Shown here: piece after piece, positions 11,790-23,805 of the stretch
Layout: each line of letters opens with the position of its first letter
Position numbering within the stretch: the stretch's first letter is position 1
Source: Berberis thunbergii
Taxonomy: Eukaryota; Streptophyta; Magnoliopsida; Ranunculales; Berberidaceae
Direction: 5' to 3'
DNA length: 64,000 nucleotides
Assembly (NCBI GenBank): GCA_003290165.1
Contig: QNQO01010689.1
Span: 62,001 to 126,000 of the forward strand
Made by a program: the position numbers and the translations under genes
Notes under the pieces: model-generated
What the model was told of the DNA's origin: nothing
Database searches by the model: none
Seen by the model: the letters and a program-made list of their open reading frames with translations, nothing else

Positions 11790-12266
11790 CAAGGATTGTG
11801 ATTTCTTTTTTCGAGTTGATTTCGGTATCCTGATTTTAAGAAATATTTTAGTGTATAAATAAAACACATAAAAAATTTCAAGGATACATGAAAAATATAT
11901 TTTTTTGATGGTATATGAAATATGTGAAAAAATATGATGCAAGTAAATAATCTATTAAACACATTAAATAAAGCCTAAATACTAATAAATGAAATAAACA
12001 TGAAATCAATATATAATTAAAAAAATCAGGGGGGTGGTTTCAGAAATCAATATATAAATAGAAGAAATGATAATTAGAAAATTATGGAGTTATTTCAAAA
12101 AATCAATAAATAATTAGAAGAAACGATAATTATAAATAAAAAATTTAATAAAAAACATGAAATTTATAAAAAAAAACCCAAAAAAATTCGAAAAAAAACC
12201 CATAAAAATGTAACTTTTTCTTTCATAATTTCAAAACGACGAAATTTCGCGAAAACACAATCCTTG
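11790..12266. mobile_element. AAGGATTGTG-family small element, copy 1
   Basis: Starts CAAGGATTGTGATTTC and ends with its imperfect inverse, GAAAACACAATCCTTG. The interior is A+T-rich with long A and T runs and ends in the motif AAATTTCGCG. T-rich flanks make the duplication unreadable. Same family as 19440-19977 and 44369-48076. Confidence 0.75.
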
Positions 12267-13111
12267 CTTTTTTAATGAGTAAAAAAAAAGTCTAGACTTT
12301 GGACTTCACCGTAAGTTTGCCACCCCTTTCATTCTCTTTCGATCGATTTAGCAGTAGTAGAAATGCAACACACAGAGAAACAGAAATAGAGACACAGAAG
12401 TGCCTTGCCGCCAATCAACCTCATCAGCCCCTTCGTAGCTCCATTCGACTTCCTCTTTCTATTTAGTATTTCATTCCTTCCTCTTATATTGATCTATTCT
12501 TCTTCTTGTCTTTCAACCAATCTTCTTCATCTTCAACTCCAACCTTAACTTGGGAAAGTTTCTCCCCTTCTCCTTTTTTCATATCTTAGATGAATTATTG
12601 TTATTATATTTTCTTTCCTTGTCCAAATGAAAAATCAAGTCTTCATTCCTTACATTTATCCTTAGGGATGCCTTCTCCACCACTTCCATTGCGTGCAAGA
12701 AACCATCAAATGATCTAGGTGGGAGTCCGAGCAATTGGTAGGGAATGCTAAGAATGCGGTAAAGTGTGATTATTGTGATACAATCACAAACGCGATATTC
12801 AATGCCACAAACAATGTATTGTATACCTGAATGCATCCAAATGTCTAAAAAGTTCGCCTACTGAAAGATATAGGGTTAAAAATACATGAAAGATCACTGA
12901 CCAAAAAGGAAGAAAAAGATAGTAGAAAAGGGGAAGGAACAAAATCTTTGGATGTACACCAAATGACTTGAGATGAAGAATTGGCTATAAGGGATCTAGT
13001 AATGGTTTGAGTGGAAGCACAAGGGGAACTAAGGGCGCTCTTGATTCGATGTTTCCGCCAAAGTTTGACAAGTTGGTTCAAAACCAAATTAACAACAAAC
13101 ATGTTCAAAAG
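12267..13111. other. No recognised gene
   Basis: Minus-strand open stretches (12579-12836 and 12845-13252) show no domain I recognise. The second runs into the solo LTR, so it is not a natural gene end. Plus-strand CTTCTTCTT-rich sequence near 12480-12540 looks like a 5' UTR but leads nowhere. Confidence 0.3.
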
Positions 13112-13116
13112 GCAAG

Positions 13117-14615
13117 TGTGGCGATCCCGGAAGCAACTCAAAGTTTTAATTTTTCTTTGATAAATAGACATTTTTAACACAACTACTAGAATGTACTTTA
13201 TGAATTTACATTTTATTTGAGTTTCAAAACATGCATTAATTACAAACAGCACAAGCTAACTTAAATAAAATAATTTATAATTATTCCTTCAAAATATCCT
13301 TTCAATAGGAGTCTCCAACAGTTTCTTATCCTAGAAAATATTAAGTGTAGCATCATTACCAACATGGCTTAATGAGCAACTCTTCTACTCCAATCTCAAA
13401 TTCAGTCATGCTCAATATCATTAAGCATACTATTAAACAATATCTCAAAACTAAACATCAATGTACTTACTTATTATAATCCTTCAGATAAAACATCAGT
13501 GCAACCACAAGCATATTTAATATACATCAAATGTTTTAACATATGCATAAGGTAACCTTTACTTTATATTGCCAACATACAATACACATAGTACACATCG
13601 ATATTACCCAATATGTATTACATAACACATACAGGAGCCAACCCTAGTGTAGATGTCATTGACAAGTATAACTGTTTGTTACCAGTATATACTACCACCG
13701 GCCCACCACATATGTTAACCCTTATGTGTATAACTATACCCTAGCCAACCCTGGTGGTATATTATATTAGTGCAATATCTGAAGGAACATTTGCCCGGCC
13801 AATCTAACAACAATTGTACTCTTGAACAATATGCATTAACACAGTTTACGATATGCATTTTAAAATGAATTCGACATCTCATATATGCATGTCATGTCAT
13901 GACATAATCATTATCAAACATAACATGTAACAATCTCAAAACATAACTTGCATAAGTAATGAAAACAATAATATAACTAATGATTATTCACTAAAATTAG
14001 ATAGTAGAATGTCTCACGTAATCTCCATATAACATACAAATAATTGAACATATAAAATCAGAAATAAGATTCTTTCACCTTGTTTTGCCCAGTATATTTG
14101 ATCAATACAAAGAAATATAATGTTATTACCAATAATTATTCTTAAGCAAACTAATTATATCACATAATAATTGTTGGATGATTCTTAAAACTTCAAATTA
14201 TGAGCTCTATTTATAGTTTGCCAAAGCGGGCGTGAGACTCAGCAGATTCAGCATCATCGTGCTTCTTCAATCGCATCGTAGTCCTTCTTTCATCCTATCC
14301 ACATTTGGACTTACTATTCTTATCATTTTTATTCAATCTTATCTGCATCGTCGTACTTATTTGATCATTTTCATAATTGATCTTATTCGTTTTGTCGTGT
14401 TTTTTTATCTTATCCCCAATTGATCTTATCACATTCGTTCTCATCCAAAATCATCATATCCACAATTGATCTTATCTGCATCATTGTGCTTCTATCTTGT
14501 TGCGCTTTCGATTCATCATGTTTCAACATTGTCGAGCTTAACTCAATTAATGAAAGTATTCCATAAAATAAACTTACGTGTAAAAATCTAGTAGCTGGTT
14601 TTTAGGGATGTTACA
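13117..14615 (-). mobile_element. Solo LTR, 1.5 kb, with 5-bp TSD
   Basis: Starts TGTGGCGATCCC and ends GGGATGTTACA, so the ends are TG...CA with short inverted repeats. It is flanked by GCAAG at 13112-13116 and 14616-14620. There is no coding domain, primer-binding site or internal region. TGTAACATCCC on the minus strand is the usual opening of such LTRs, hence the strand. Recombination between two LTRs is the usual origin. Confidence 0.85.
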
Positions 14616-15059
14616 GCAAGGGACTTTGCATACGAGTATGTGGCTAATTTTTTTAGAACCCCAACTCTTTAATTGTATAAGATTTTCTAACTTAACAAAA
14701 ATTATAGCTTCTTTTGGTAGCTTAGGTAAGACATATTTTTTGAGTTCATATTTGATTATTAGAATGTTTATAAATTTATGATATGCATTTACTTATAAAT
14801 ATTTGAAATTTGCTATAAATAAACACCTTATATATATCATATATATAATTTGCTAGAAATAAACACCCTATAGAGGTGACTTTTTTGGAAAGTAAGTGCA
14901 AAGTAAGAAGAAATGGTTGACTACTTTCGATAAGTATTGGAGTACGTATACAATTTCTATTATGACCGATTCTATTTACGGATGCTAGAAGAAAATCGTT
15001 AAGAAACTTCCTTGGTAATTGTCCTAAAAGAAGATTTTTGTTTTCTGAAATCACTAAAA

Positions 15060-17645
15060 GGAAGTGAAGTTATAAGTAGTGCAACCTCGATCTACAAATT
15101 GTTGAAAGAGTTAATTGAAGAGATTAAAGTAAACAATGTGGTGCAAATAAGTGAACCCAATATACTCTAGTTTGAATCTTTTTAATTTTTAGTTTCAATA
15201 ATGAATATATTTCATATTTGCTAATATCGGTTGCCACAGATAATTCATCCAACTATAAGGTGACAATGAGAGAATTGATGAAATACTACCCAATCTTTTG
15301 AATTCTATGTGCGGCACATTGTGTGAATCTTATTTGTAAATGTAATTTGTAAAACATAGGAAAACATTAATTTATTTGCTACGAGTCTAACATTTACACT
15401 CAAATTGATTAAGAGTGAAACATTAATTTCAATTGTCTTGTAGCATGAGTAAGTTTCATGTGAGAAACTCAATGTCCAATCCACAAGGACTGACTATGGT
15501 GTTTTGAACAAATGAAACACAAGAAGAAAATAATATGAAAAGACTAGAAAATGTGGTTATTCAAAAATATGAGAAGTGACGTTAAGACATTAGAATCCCC
15601 CTTAAACGTGTACAACTTCAATATACTTTAATGAAACAATTCATTAGAAACAAGTGACACATGGATAAATAATCATTGCCTTCTTGAATATATGGATTTT
15701 AAGCACTAAAATAATAAATGTATACTCTCTCAATAAATAACCATTTCATTAGTCTATAAGTGTTGAATGTAATAATCGATATCAAGCACATCCAATCCAA
15801 GGGATCTAATGTTTAGAAGTGATAAACAAACAAAAATATATTAATACTATAGTGAAAGAATAATTATTAATGGAGAAAAATATTTAATCATTAAATAGCA
15901 ACTTTGAAAGTTTATCTTAACCTTAACTAAGGCTTTGAGATTTCATTGATTAGATCATGACTTCTAAAATAATGAGAGAGATTACAAGATAATTGAATGA
16001 CCCCAAGATACAAAATGGGTCTTCCTTTTATAGGGAATGACTTACCAAAGGAATAAGATGAACAAAAATCTTCATTTTTCTTATCGTTGCATAAATGAAA
16101 GATTTTCATGATTTGAGTCAATAAAATATCATTATTCTATATTTACTCATGGTAAATCAAAGTAACATTCCCATCGGGCTATTTTTATATAAGTGAAAAA
16201 TAAGTATGTGGTTATTCCATCTAAACAAAATATCCAACATTTTATCTACAAACATTTCATCCAGCAAATGTTATCTTTGTTCTCAACTCCAATTCCTCAA
16301 ATATGTTGCATTATTTTTTCATCCATATATGTTCCATTTCCTACAATAAAATAACACATAAATAAGTCACACAATTTAAGCTATAATCTTTTGTGCTAAA
16401 AGCAACCAAATAAAATGTTTGCATAACTTTATGCATAAAATGAAGACCATATGTAGAGAAGTCTTGATAATGCTTATTTAATAATGTATCATGAAAATAA
16501 GCATATCTCTATTGTAGATTGTCACGGATATTGCATCCACTAATAAGGCGGAAGGGGGAGTTGATGAAAGACTACCGAATATTTTGGATTCCATGTACAA
16601 CACATTATGTGAATCTTATTTTTGAAGATATAGGAAGGTTTCCTTGAATGAGTAATGTGGTGAAAGAGGCAAAGGCCCCAACTATTTTCATTTACAACCG
16701 CACATGTACTGCTTGTGATGAAGAAATGCAGCCAAGGAAGTGATCTTCTGAGGTCGGTGGTGACAAGGTTTGCTGCAAGCTACGTCTCAATGAATGCAAT
16801 GGAAGATCAGAAGTCAGGGTTGATAAATATAAAATCAATACATGAGAATGAAATAATAGCGAATGGGTCACTGATAAGGAAGAGTAGACGATTAGAAATA
16901 TCATTGAAATAAGCTTAGCTTCACTGAGGGTAAGAGTTTAAGATTTTTTATTTTTTTTATAGTTTACAATTTTTTGTTTCCTTAATTAATGATTATTTGC
17001 TTTTATTATTGAAAGCTCTAGGCTCCTTGGTTTATATTATTAGATTGGTTGACAAATAAGAGAAGCCATGTATAACCTACATATATGTTGCAATGAAAAA
17101 TTGCAAAGAGGACATCAAGGCAAAATTATGGCCAAATGAGAATGATAAAATTTAGTTGATGCATGGGTTGATTGATGAACAAACTTGAGCATAAGAAGTT
17201 GAATGAACTTGTGTATGTACAAAACAACAAGAAGTTGAAACCCCATATGAAGAGCGGGATGCACATGGAGAGCTTGATCCTATAGCGTTGAAGTCATTCC
17301 AAGTAGAGTTGTGAAGAGTGGCTAGCTCCACTCGATGTGGGAGATGATCTCGTTGAGGACACTAATATCACTTCTAAAAAGCTTAAGGAGATCCGGGAGA
17401 TGAGCCCCAAAGCCCTAGCCAAACCACAAGGAAATACAAGAGGAGACGTACATATGCAAGTACATCAAGTCGATCTTGAGGGAAGAGGCTAACACTTGTG
17501 GATGAATTAAACACATCTAGGGCTGATGAGGATACAGGTCGTGAGGTTGAACCACCACAACACTCACTCTGATGATGAAGATGAAGTGGAATCAATAAAT
17601 AATGGACTTGATTCTAGAGTGATGAAGACCTTTGAGCCTTTCATT
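15060..17645 (+). pseudogene. Decayed hAT transposase
   Basis: Plus-strand fragments in several frames. 15220-15340 reads ATDNSSNYKVTMRELMKYYP and then CAAHCVNLI, the DUF659/RNase-H-like block of plant hAT transposases. A diverged second copy of that block lies at 16510-16625. It continues into LLVMKKCSQGSDLLRSVVTR and FAASYVSMNAMEDQ. 17190-17290 resembles the C-terminal dimerisation region (KKLKTPYEERDAHGELDPIA), followed by NITSKKLKEIREMSPKALAK. Many stops and frameshifts. The repeated block, 1.2 kb apart, means either an inserted segment or two overlapping hAT remnants. Confidence 0.7.
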
Positions 17646-19430
17646 TTATTTAGAGTTTAGACTTTCATGGTTTATGTCTTTTGAGTTGTGTGTGACTTGT
17701 TCTTTTGCATGTTTAAAGTTAGACTCTTGGTTGTGATTGTTGGTTTGTTGTGTTTCGATGTTGGATTGTAATAGTTGTTCGTTTGTTGTTGTTTGATGTT
17801 AGATTATAACTGTGTTATGCATTGAATTTCATATTTTTAGTCTAATTTGTGTGAAATTACTCAAATTACTTGTTAAAATGTATACAATTGCGTGTATACA
17901 GGAGGAATTAAAAAAATAAAAGTTGCATGAGGCGAACTGGGAGCTCATGTCAAGCTTGTCACCTCACCTCACTTAGTGCCTCAGGCAACATAGGGTTAAA
18001 CCCTTCTTACGTGTCATTCTCGAATCGGTTGGCTTTTATATCATGTTAACCACTTTCTACTTATTTGGTCAAAGTTTTGTTTCTGACTTTGTCTCATCAA
18101 ATGATGGCTCTGTTCATGACCACCAACTGTTTTCAGTCTCCATTCACCCTACTTTCTCTCATTTTTTGTATAAATTACATGTTTCTTCAATTATGTGTGC
18201 CCCACATATCTTAATGTGATTAACTAACTTGTTCATTCACATGCCCGACTCACAACCTTCGACACATATCGATCACATGCCATTTTAGATAACCATTCAC
18301 ATGCCAAATGAATGCTACTCCTCCTTCATTATATACCATCTGTGTGAGCATAAATATATGCAGAAACAATTATTAATATATATTGTACGATTTTTGTGGC
18401 GGGCGGTCAGAATGGAGTTGTAGTGACAGCAATGGTGACACCCTTGGTGTTCACATTTTTTTAGTTACTTGTATCTAATAAGTGTATTATTTGAAGGAGG
18501 CATATTACATCATGGGGAGGGGTACATAAGATTATATAACATGTTGTGCAAGTCTATGATTGACACACAACGTTCAACCCAAAACTTATATTGATGGATT
18601 TGCGAAAGGTTTAAAAAACGGGGAGAGTTTCATTCAACTTGTATAAAAATCAAATAATTTTAATAAATCAAGCATAAGTAGAATGAACATGTCACGGGCA
18701 TGTCAAGCATAAGATGTGGTGGAGTTTGTCAGGAACAAGTTTCTAACTAAGAAACGTAGCATGACTATGCCTATGCCAAATTAATGAGCTTAAGATGGAT
18801 GCACGTAGGATCGTCGTGATTGCCTTGGGCTACCTAAGTTGTCATGCTAAAGAACTCAACTTATTGAGTTCTAGCCATGTGAATCAGGAAAATAATCCAA
18901 CCTTTCTAGTGACTCTTGTTGGTTTTAAACTCCAATGCTCCCTTTAGGAATTTGCCCAAATGCTTAGCATCTACTATAAGAGAAAAATTTTGTCACCTTG
19001 GCTCTGTCTTGCATGACTAGTCTATGGGCAGCTTGCTCATGGTCAAGGTTGAGTCGCTAGTGAAATTATTTGAAGGGACGAGTCATGGGTCATTCAATGC
19101 ATCGAGAATGCTTAAAATGTACTCTCATAATGGAAACTGATAGTAGGTTATTGGATATGGGTAATTTCTGATTGAAGGAATTGTTGGATGAGACAATATC
19201 TGACTAGCGTATGCACATTTACTCATGCCTGACTTATTCGGCTATCTCGTATCCTCACAGGTCGAGTGTGCCTAGTTGGTTCTTGACCAGCCACGACAAA
19301 GTTCCGTAGATTGTTACTTTCCCTCTCGATTATCATGAGGATTTGACAATAGGCTTTGAAAAAGCCTCACTCTCATGAATCATCTGTGATCGTATGTTGG
19401 ATTTAAATCGAGTTTGCATCTCGAGCTCTT
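17646..19430. other. No recognised gene
   Basis: No open frame of note, no clear inverted or direct terminal repeats and no tRNA-like boxes found by eye. GTTTGTTGTT-rich sequence near 17700-17800 follows the hAT remnant and may be its 3' part. Confidence 0.3.
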
Positions 19431-19439
19431 AGTTTTGTG

Positions 19440-19977
19440 CAAGGATTGTGATTTCATTTTTCTAGTTAATTTCGGTTTCCTGATTTTAAGAAATATTTTC
19501 GTGTTTAAAGAAAACACGTAAAAATTTTGAGGATACATAAAATATATAATGAATTTCGAGAGTATATTAAATATATGAAAAAATAATAAGCAAGTAAATG
19601 AATGTATTAAACACATTAAATGAAATCAAAATACCTATAATTAGAAAATCAGGGGGTATTTTAAAACATCAATATATAAGTAGAAGTGATAATTAGGAAA
19701 TTAGGGGATGGTTTCAAAAATAAAAATAATAAAATAAATGATAATTAGAAAAAGAAACTCTAAATTTACGAAAAAAATCTCGAAATTTTTCAAAAAAATC
19801 CTTGAAAACTATACTTTTTAGTAGTTGGTTTTATATATTACAAAAAACAATTTACAAAAAAACCTCAAAATTTTTCGAAAAAACTTTCGAAAAATATAAT
19901 TTTTCTTTCACCCTTTTTCTTTTCGAATTTCAAAAAAACGAAAATTTCAGCGAAATTTCGCGAAATCAAAGTCCTTG
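19440..19977. mobile_element. AAGGATTGTG-family small element, copy 2, with TSD
   Basis: The termini CAAGGATTGTGATTTC and GAAATCAAAGTCCTTG are imperfect inverted repeats. GTTTTGTG flanks the element on both sides (19432-19439 and 19978-19985); a following C on each side leaves 8 or 9 bp possible, so hAT or Mutator affinity is not settled. The interior is A+T-rich with TTTCGCGAAATTTCG near the right end. This is the best-preserved copy in the window. Confidence 0.85.
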
Positions 19978-20325
19978 GTTTTGTGCTAGCTTTATTGCAC
20001 GCTAGCACCTCACGGCCGCTTCCATTATCATATGATGATTCAGCTTAATAATAATTTCATGTTTGTGACAGGGTGGGACTTTACAATCATGAATTATTCA
20101 ACATGAGGCGGGTTTAGTTTTAAGCATTACATATATTCCATTTACCGAGTTGAAAATGTTAAGCCCTAATAGGCCAAGCCCAATTAATTCCAACTGAAAC
20201 AATGACTTGGATTGGATTTTGTAATCATGGACTGCTCAACTTCACATGTTAACAAGGATGGAAGTGGGCCGAGCCCATCAATGTTTTGAGCATGGAGATT
20301 TCGCCAAAAACCCATTTTTTAATAG

Positions 20326-21700
20326 GAAAATGACTTTTAAGGTCTACTTCTAATCAAAATAAACCATTTTGAGCATCGCCAATTTGTGCCTACTTCTATA
20401 CTTTTATGACCAACAATGACTCTTTTATTAACTCATAAAGTTATAAGACATCTTTATCCTTTCTAAACAAATAGAAAACCTAATTTTGAACTTTTATAAC
20501 CATTAATGACTTTTTTATTAATAATTCTAATTTATTTTCACTCTTAACCCCTCCCACCCCATGCCTCTGAGCAACCAATTATAAGTTTTTATAAATTCTC
20601 ATTGACCAACAAGTTAATCAAATTATTATGCTAAGGTTTGGTAAATTTTTCATAATGTAGTTAATGATGATTAGAAATTTGGTTTTAATTATTTATTATA
20701 GTGTCGCTAGGAATCAGGTTTTGCAACCAAGTTCTACAACCAGGATGATGTGGCATTATTAGAGGGGGTTTTTTACAACTTTGAGATACACATAAACACT
20801 ATGGGGATTTCATCATTGTTTCAAGATCACTCTGGTTGCAAAACCTAGTTGTAAAAACCCAATTTCCTAGCATTTTGGTATTTACTAAAATCAATTTGAT
20901 TAACTTGTCATAAATTTGATTAGAAAAGTTTACAAGTACCCGTGCATTAACTTTCTTAATGATAATTAGAAATTTGGTTTTAATTATCATTGCTTCTTAT
21001 TTCATAATGTAGTTAATAAAATCAATTTTCCCACTATCGAAATTTGATTTCCTATTCTTCAATGCATTGGTATCTGTGAAGTAATATATTTTATTTTATG
21101 TCGCTATTTAGTCAGAAGCTATCTACCACTGAGCATGATCATAGCCTCAGAGGTAAAATGTGAACTAATATTGAATAAGATAATTTCATGTAAACTAAAC
21201 ACAAATTGAAGCAACCATTAATTGAAACAAAAAAAAATTGATCTTCAAACTCAGATATACCTTCACAACTAAACACATTCAGAGTAACAAAACATTCAAG
21301 AATAAAAAAAAATTCTAACATGAAAATATTAATGTAGTCATTTGTAGCTAACAAATGTCATAAAATAATTGCTCAAACTGCAATTAAATAACAAGATAAC
21401 ATAAAAAAATAAAAAATTAACAAAAAATCAATAATGTTTCATGGGGTGAGAGGGGTTAAAAAAATTAAAAATTAGAATCATTAATAAAAGAGTCATTGTT
21501 GGTCACAAAAGTATAAAATTAGGTTTTTTATTCATTTAGGAAAGGTAAATATGTCTTATAAGTTTATGAGTTAACATGAATTAATGAAATAATCATTGTT
21601 GGTCATAAAAGTATAAAAGTAGGCACAAATTAACCATTATATCAACTATGGTATCTAAATTGTCTATTATGTGAAAAAGTAGGTCTTAAAAGTCATTTTC
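20326..21700. mobile_element. Non-autonomous Mutator-like element, 1.4 kb
   Basis: The termini GAAAATGACTTTTAAGGTCT and its inverse AAGACCTAC...AGTCATTTTC share a long inverted repeat that continues inward for over 150 bp (blocks around CAACAATGACTC and AAACCTAATTTT on each side). Flanks TTTAATAG and TTTAATTT are an imperfect duplication. No transposase. The same terminal sequence bounds the transposase-bearing element at 49014-53025. Confidence 0.75.
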
Positions 21701-22560
21701 TTTAATTTACGAAAAGAAATGATAAAAAATAAAAAATCTCATTATTTCCATGATAATTTCGTCTAGAATTTCCATTTTTGCGACGAATTTTTTCAATGAT
21801 CAATCGATATCTAGTGCGGTTCAAACTGCAATCTTCTATATTCTTCATTTCTAGTGCAATTGTGATCTCTTCTCCTCAATTGTGGTGATCTTGATCAAGT
21901 CTCTGGCTTGTTGTTCGAAGGTTTCTTGAAGGTGAGAAAGAGACAAAGACGAAGAAGAGGTGTTTGAGTTTGACAGATCTAGATGAGATGATGAATAGTG
22001 TGGTTAGGAACCAAGTCTTTGCTTTGGAAAAACTGGCAAGCTTGGATGTTGGATAGGTCGTAGCTAACTCCACTAGCAATTTCATGACGTCGAGTGAAAT
22101 CAGATACTTGAAGAAAGGTTCGGTGATGAACAAACCGTTCCTCACCATTGGATGATGAGTTGAAACAGAACAAAATATGAAAATGAATTTCGCATAAATC
22201 ATAAATCGTTCATCCCCTCTGTGCAACTACAATCTCTTGTGGAAGGGGGAGGAAGAGGGTGCGGAACGGATAATGAGTGTTGAGAGTGTAAAAAAACTCG
22301 GTAAAGAAACTCTTGGAAATGAAGAAAAAGTAAAAGTTATATAAATAGTGGTTGAGAAGATGACAACCAACAATGAAAAATCACCGATAGGTAGGGTAGG
22401 CACCCCGTCCCACAATTCCGATCCATGTCCCATACCAATTTCTCTTGGTTTTATTAGGATTGATGAATCCATTTCCAATCTAGAGTGGGATCTGGATGGA
22501 TATTTTAATCTCGCCCATCCCAAACTGAATTTTAATATTTATTATTAAAAAAATTAATAT
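21701..22560. other. Unrecognised region with minus-strand open frames
   Basis: Two minus-strand open stretches (22226-21876 and 22523-22227) are free of stops for 116 and 98 codons but show no known domain. The second contains GATGGGCGAGAT and GGACGGGGTGCC motifs like those in small plant hAT elements, so it may be non-coding TE sequence. Confidence 0.3.
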
Positions 22561-22599
22561 TTAATTTCAATTTGGTTAAAGTGCTTTATGGCTTGGCAT

Positions 22600-22944
22600 G
22601 GGCGATTATTTGTCCAATAAGCCATTCACTGAACTAGATAGTAAAAGCAAGTTAAGTTCTTGCGCAAAAACCGCAGTGTACATGGCATCCACTCAAAACT
22701 TGAAAGTGAGAACCAAACTATCTTAGCTGCATAGAAATTCTATTGAAATGTATCAAATAAAATAACTTTTAAATAATATAGAGCATTTTTTAATTCATCT
22801 CACAAGAAAGTATTTATAGGGATACAAATAGAATCCTAACTAAGAAAGGAAAACTAATTTTAATCATGGTTAATCTGGTATTCCTATAACTACAGTCAGT
22901 GTTAATTATGTATTCCTAATTATATAATTATTATAATTTTTAAC
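22600..22944 (-). mobile_element. Possible LTR fragment, minus strand
   Basis: On the minus strand the sequence opens TGTTAAAAATTATAATAATT and contains a TATAAATACT box followed by transcript-like sequence. On its plus-strand right side is TAACACTCCCACGCAAAATG, reminiscent of sequence seen beside Copia-type LTRs. I cannot find the other end or a duplication. Confidence 0.3.
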
Positions 22945-22960
22945 ACTCCCACGCAAAATG

Positions 22961-22963
<3 letters not shown>

Positions 22964-23047
<84 letters not shown>
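22964..23047. repeat. (AT)42 microsatellite
   Basis: Eighty-four bases of uninterrupted AT dinucleotide, ending a few bases before the left target-site duplication of the large MULE. Confidence 0.95.
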
Positions 23048-23055
<8 letters not shown>

Positions 23056-23169
23056 CATAAAGTCAAGCCCTATTTGAAACCACCAAATATGATGTCCCAC
23101 ACCACCACCTATTTCTAACACCACCAATATAACCATACAATTAAGCAATTGAAAAACCCTACAGTCCTA

Positions 23170-23335
23170 TCGAACTCCACTCCAACATCCCAATCGAACT
23201 CCATTCTCAGTCTACAACAAAAGATCAAACTCCACTCTCAGTCTCCAGCATCTCAATCGAACTCCATTCTCATTCTGCAGCATCCCATCAAACTCCACTC
23301 TCGAAACTCCTCCAATCGAATCGGATCTCCTCCAA
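23170..23335. repeat. Degenerate short tandem repeats upstream of PMD gene
   Basis: Repeats of a ~35-nt unit built on CAATCGAACTCCATTCTCAG, five or so copies, between the left terminus and the PMD coding region. They probably lie in the 5' leader of that gene. Confidence 0.7.
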
Positions 23336-23805
23336 TCAAAGCTCTCCAGTCTCCACTCTCAATCGAAACTCGTCCACTCTCAATTGAAGGATTTATCCAA
23401 CAGGTAATTTCTAAACCTAATTTGAATTTGAATGCTAGATCGAAGTTGAAATTTTTTTGTTTGATATTTGCAAATTTGAATGCTAGATCGAAATTTAGTT
23501 GAAACCTAATCACCTTGTGTTTGAAATTTGCAAAAAAAAAATTGTATTGTTGACCAAATTTTGGTCAATTTAACAGATAAATTATGAGCTTCATTTTTGT
23601 TAAAATTACATAATATTATGAAATTTTAGATGAAATTTGTGAGTTTAATTTTAGTTGAAATTTTAGTTTTGATTTACTGGCCAATTTGTGACAAAATTTG
23701 ACGGTTTAATTTACTGGCCAATTTGTTTCCCCCTTTTGTTTGAAGGTTTACTATGTCTTCCTTTGTTGGTGGCGGTGGGGATGATGGAGGTGATAGACGA
23801 TAAAG

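Noticed and set aside
15927..16121. 64-codon minus-strand frame in the hAT remnant
   Set aside because: No domain and no conserved context; it lies between two plus-strand transposase fragments.
22906..23148. 80-codon frame rich in Tyr-Ile on the minus strand
   Set aside because: It is a translation of the (AT)42 microsatellite.
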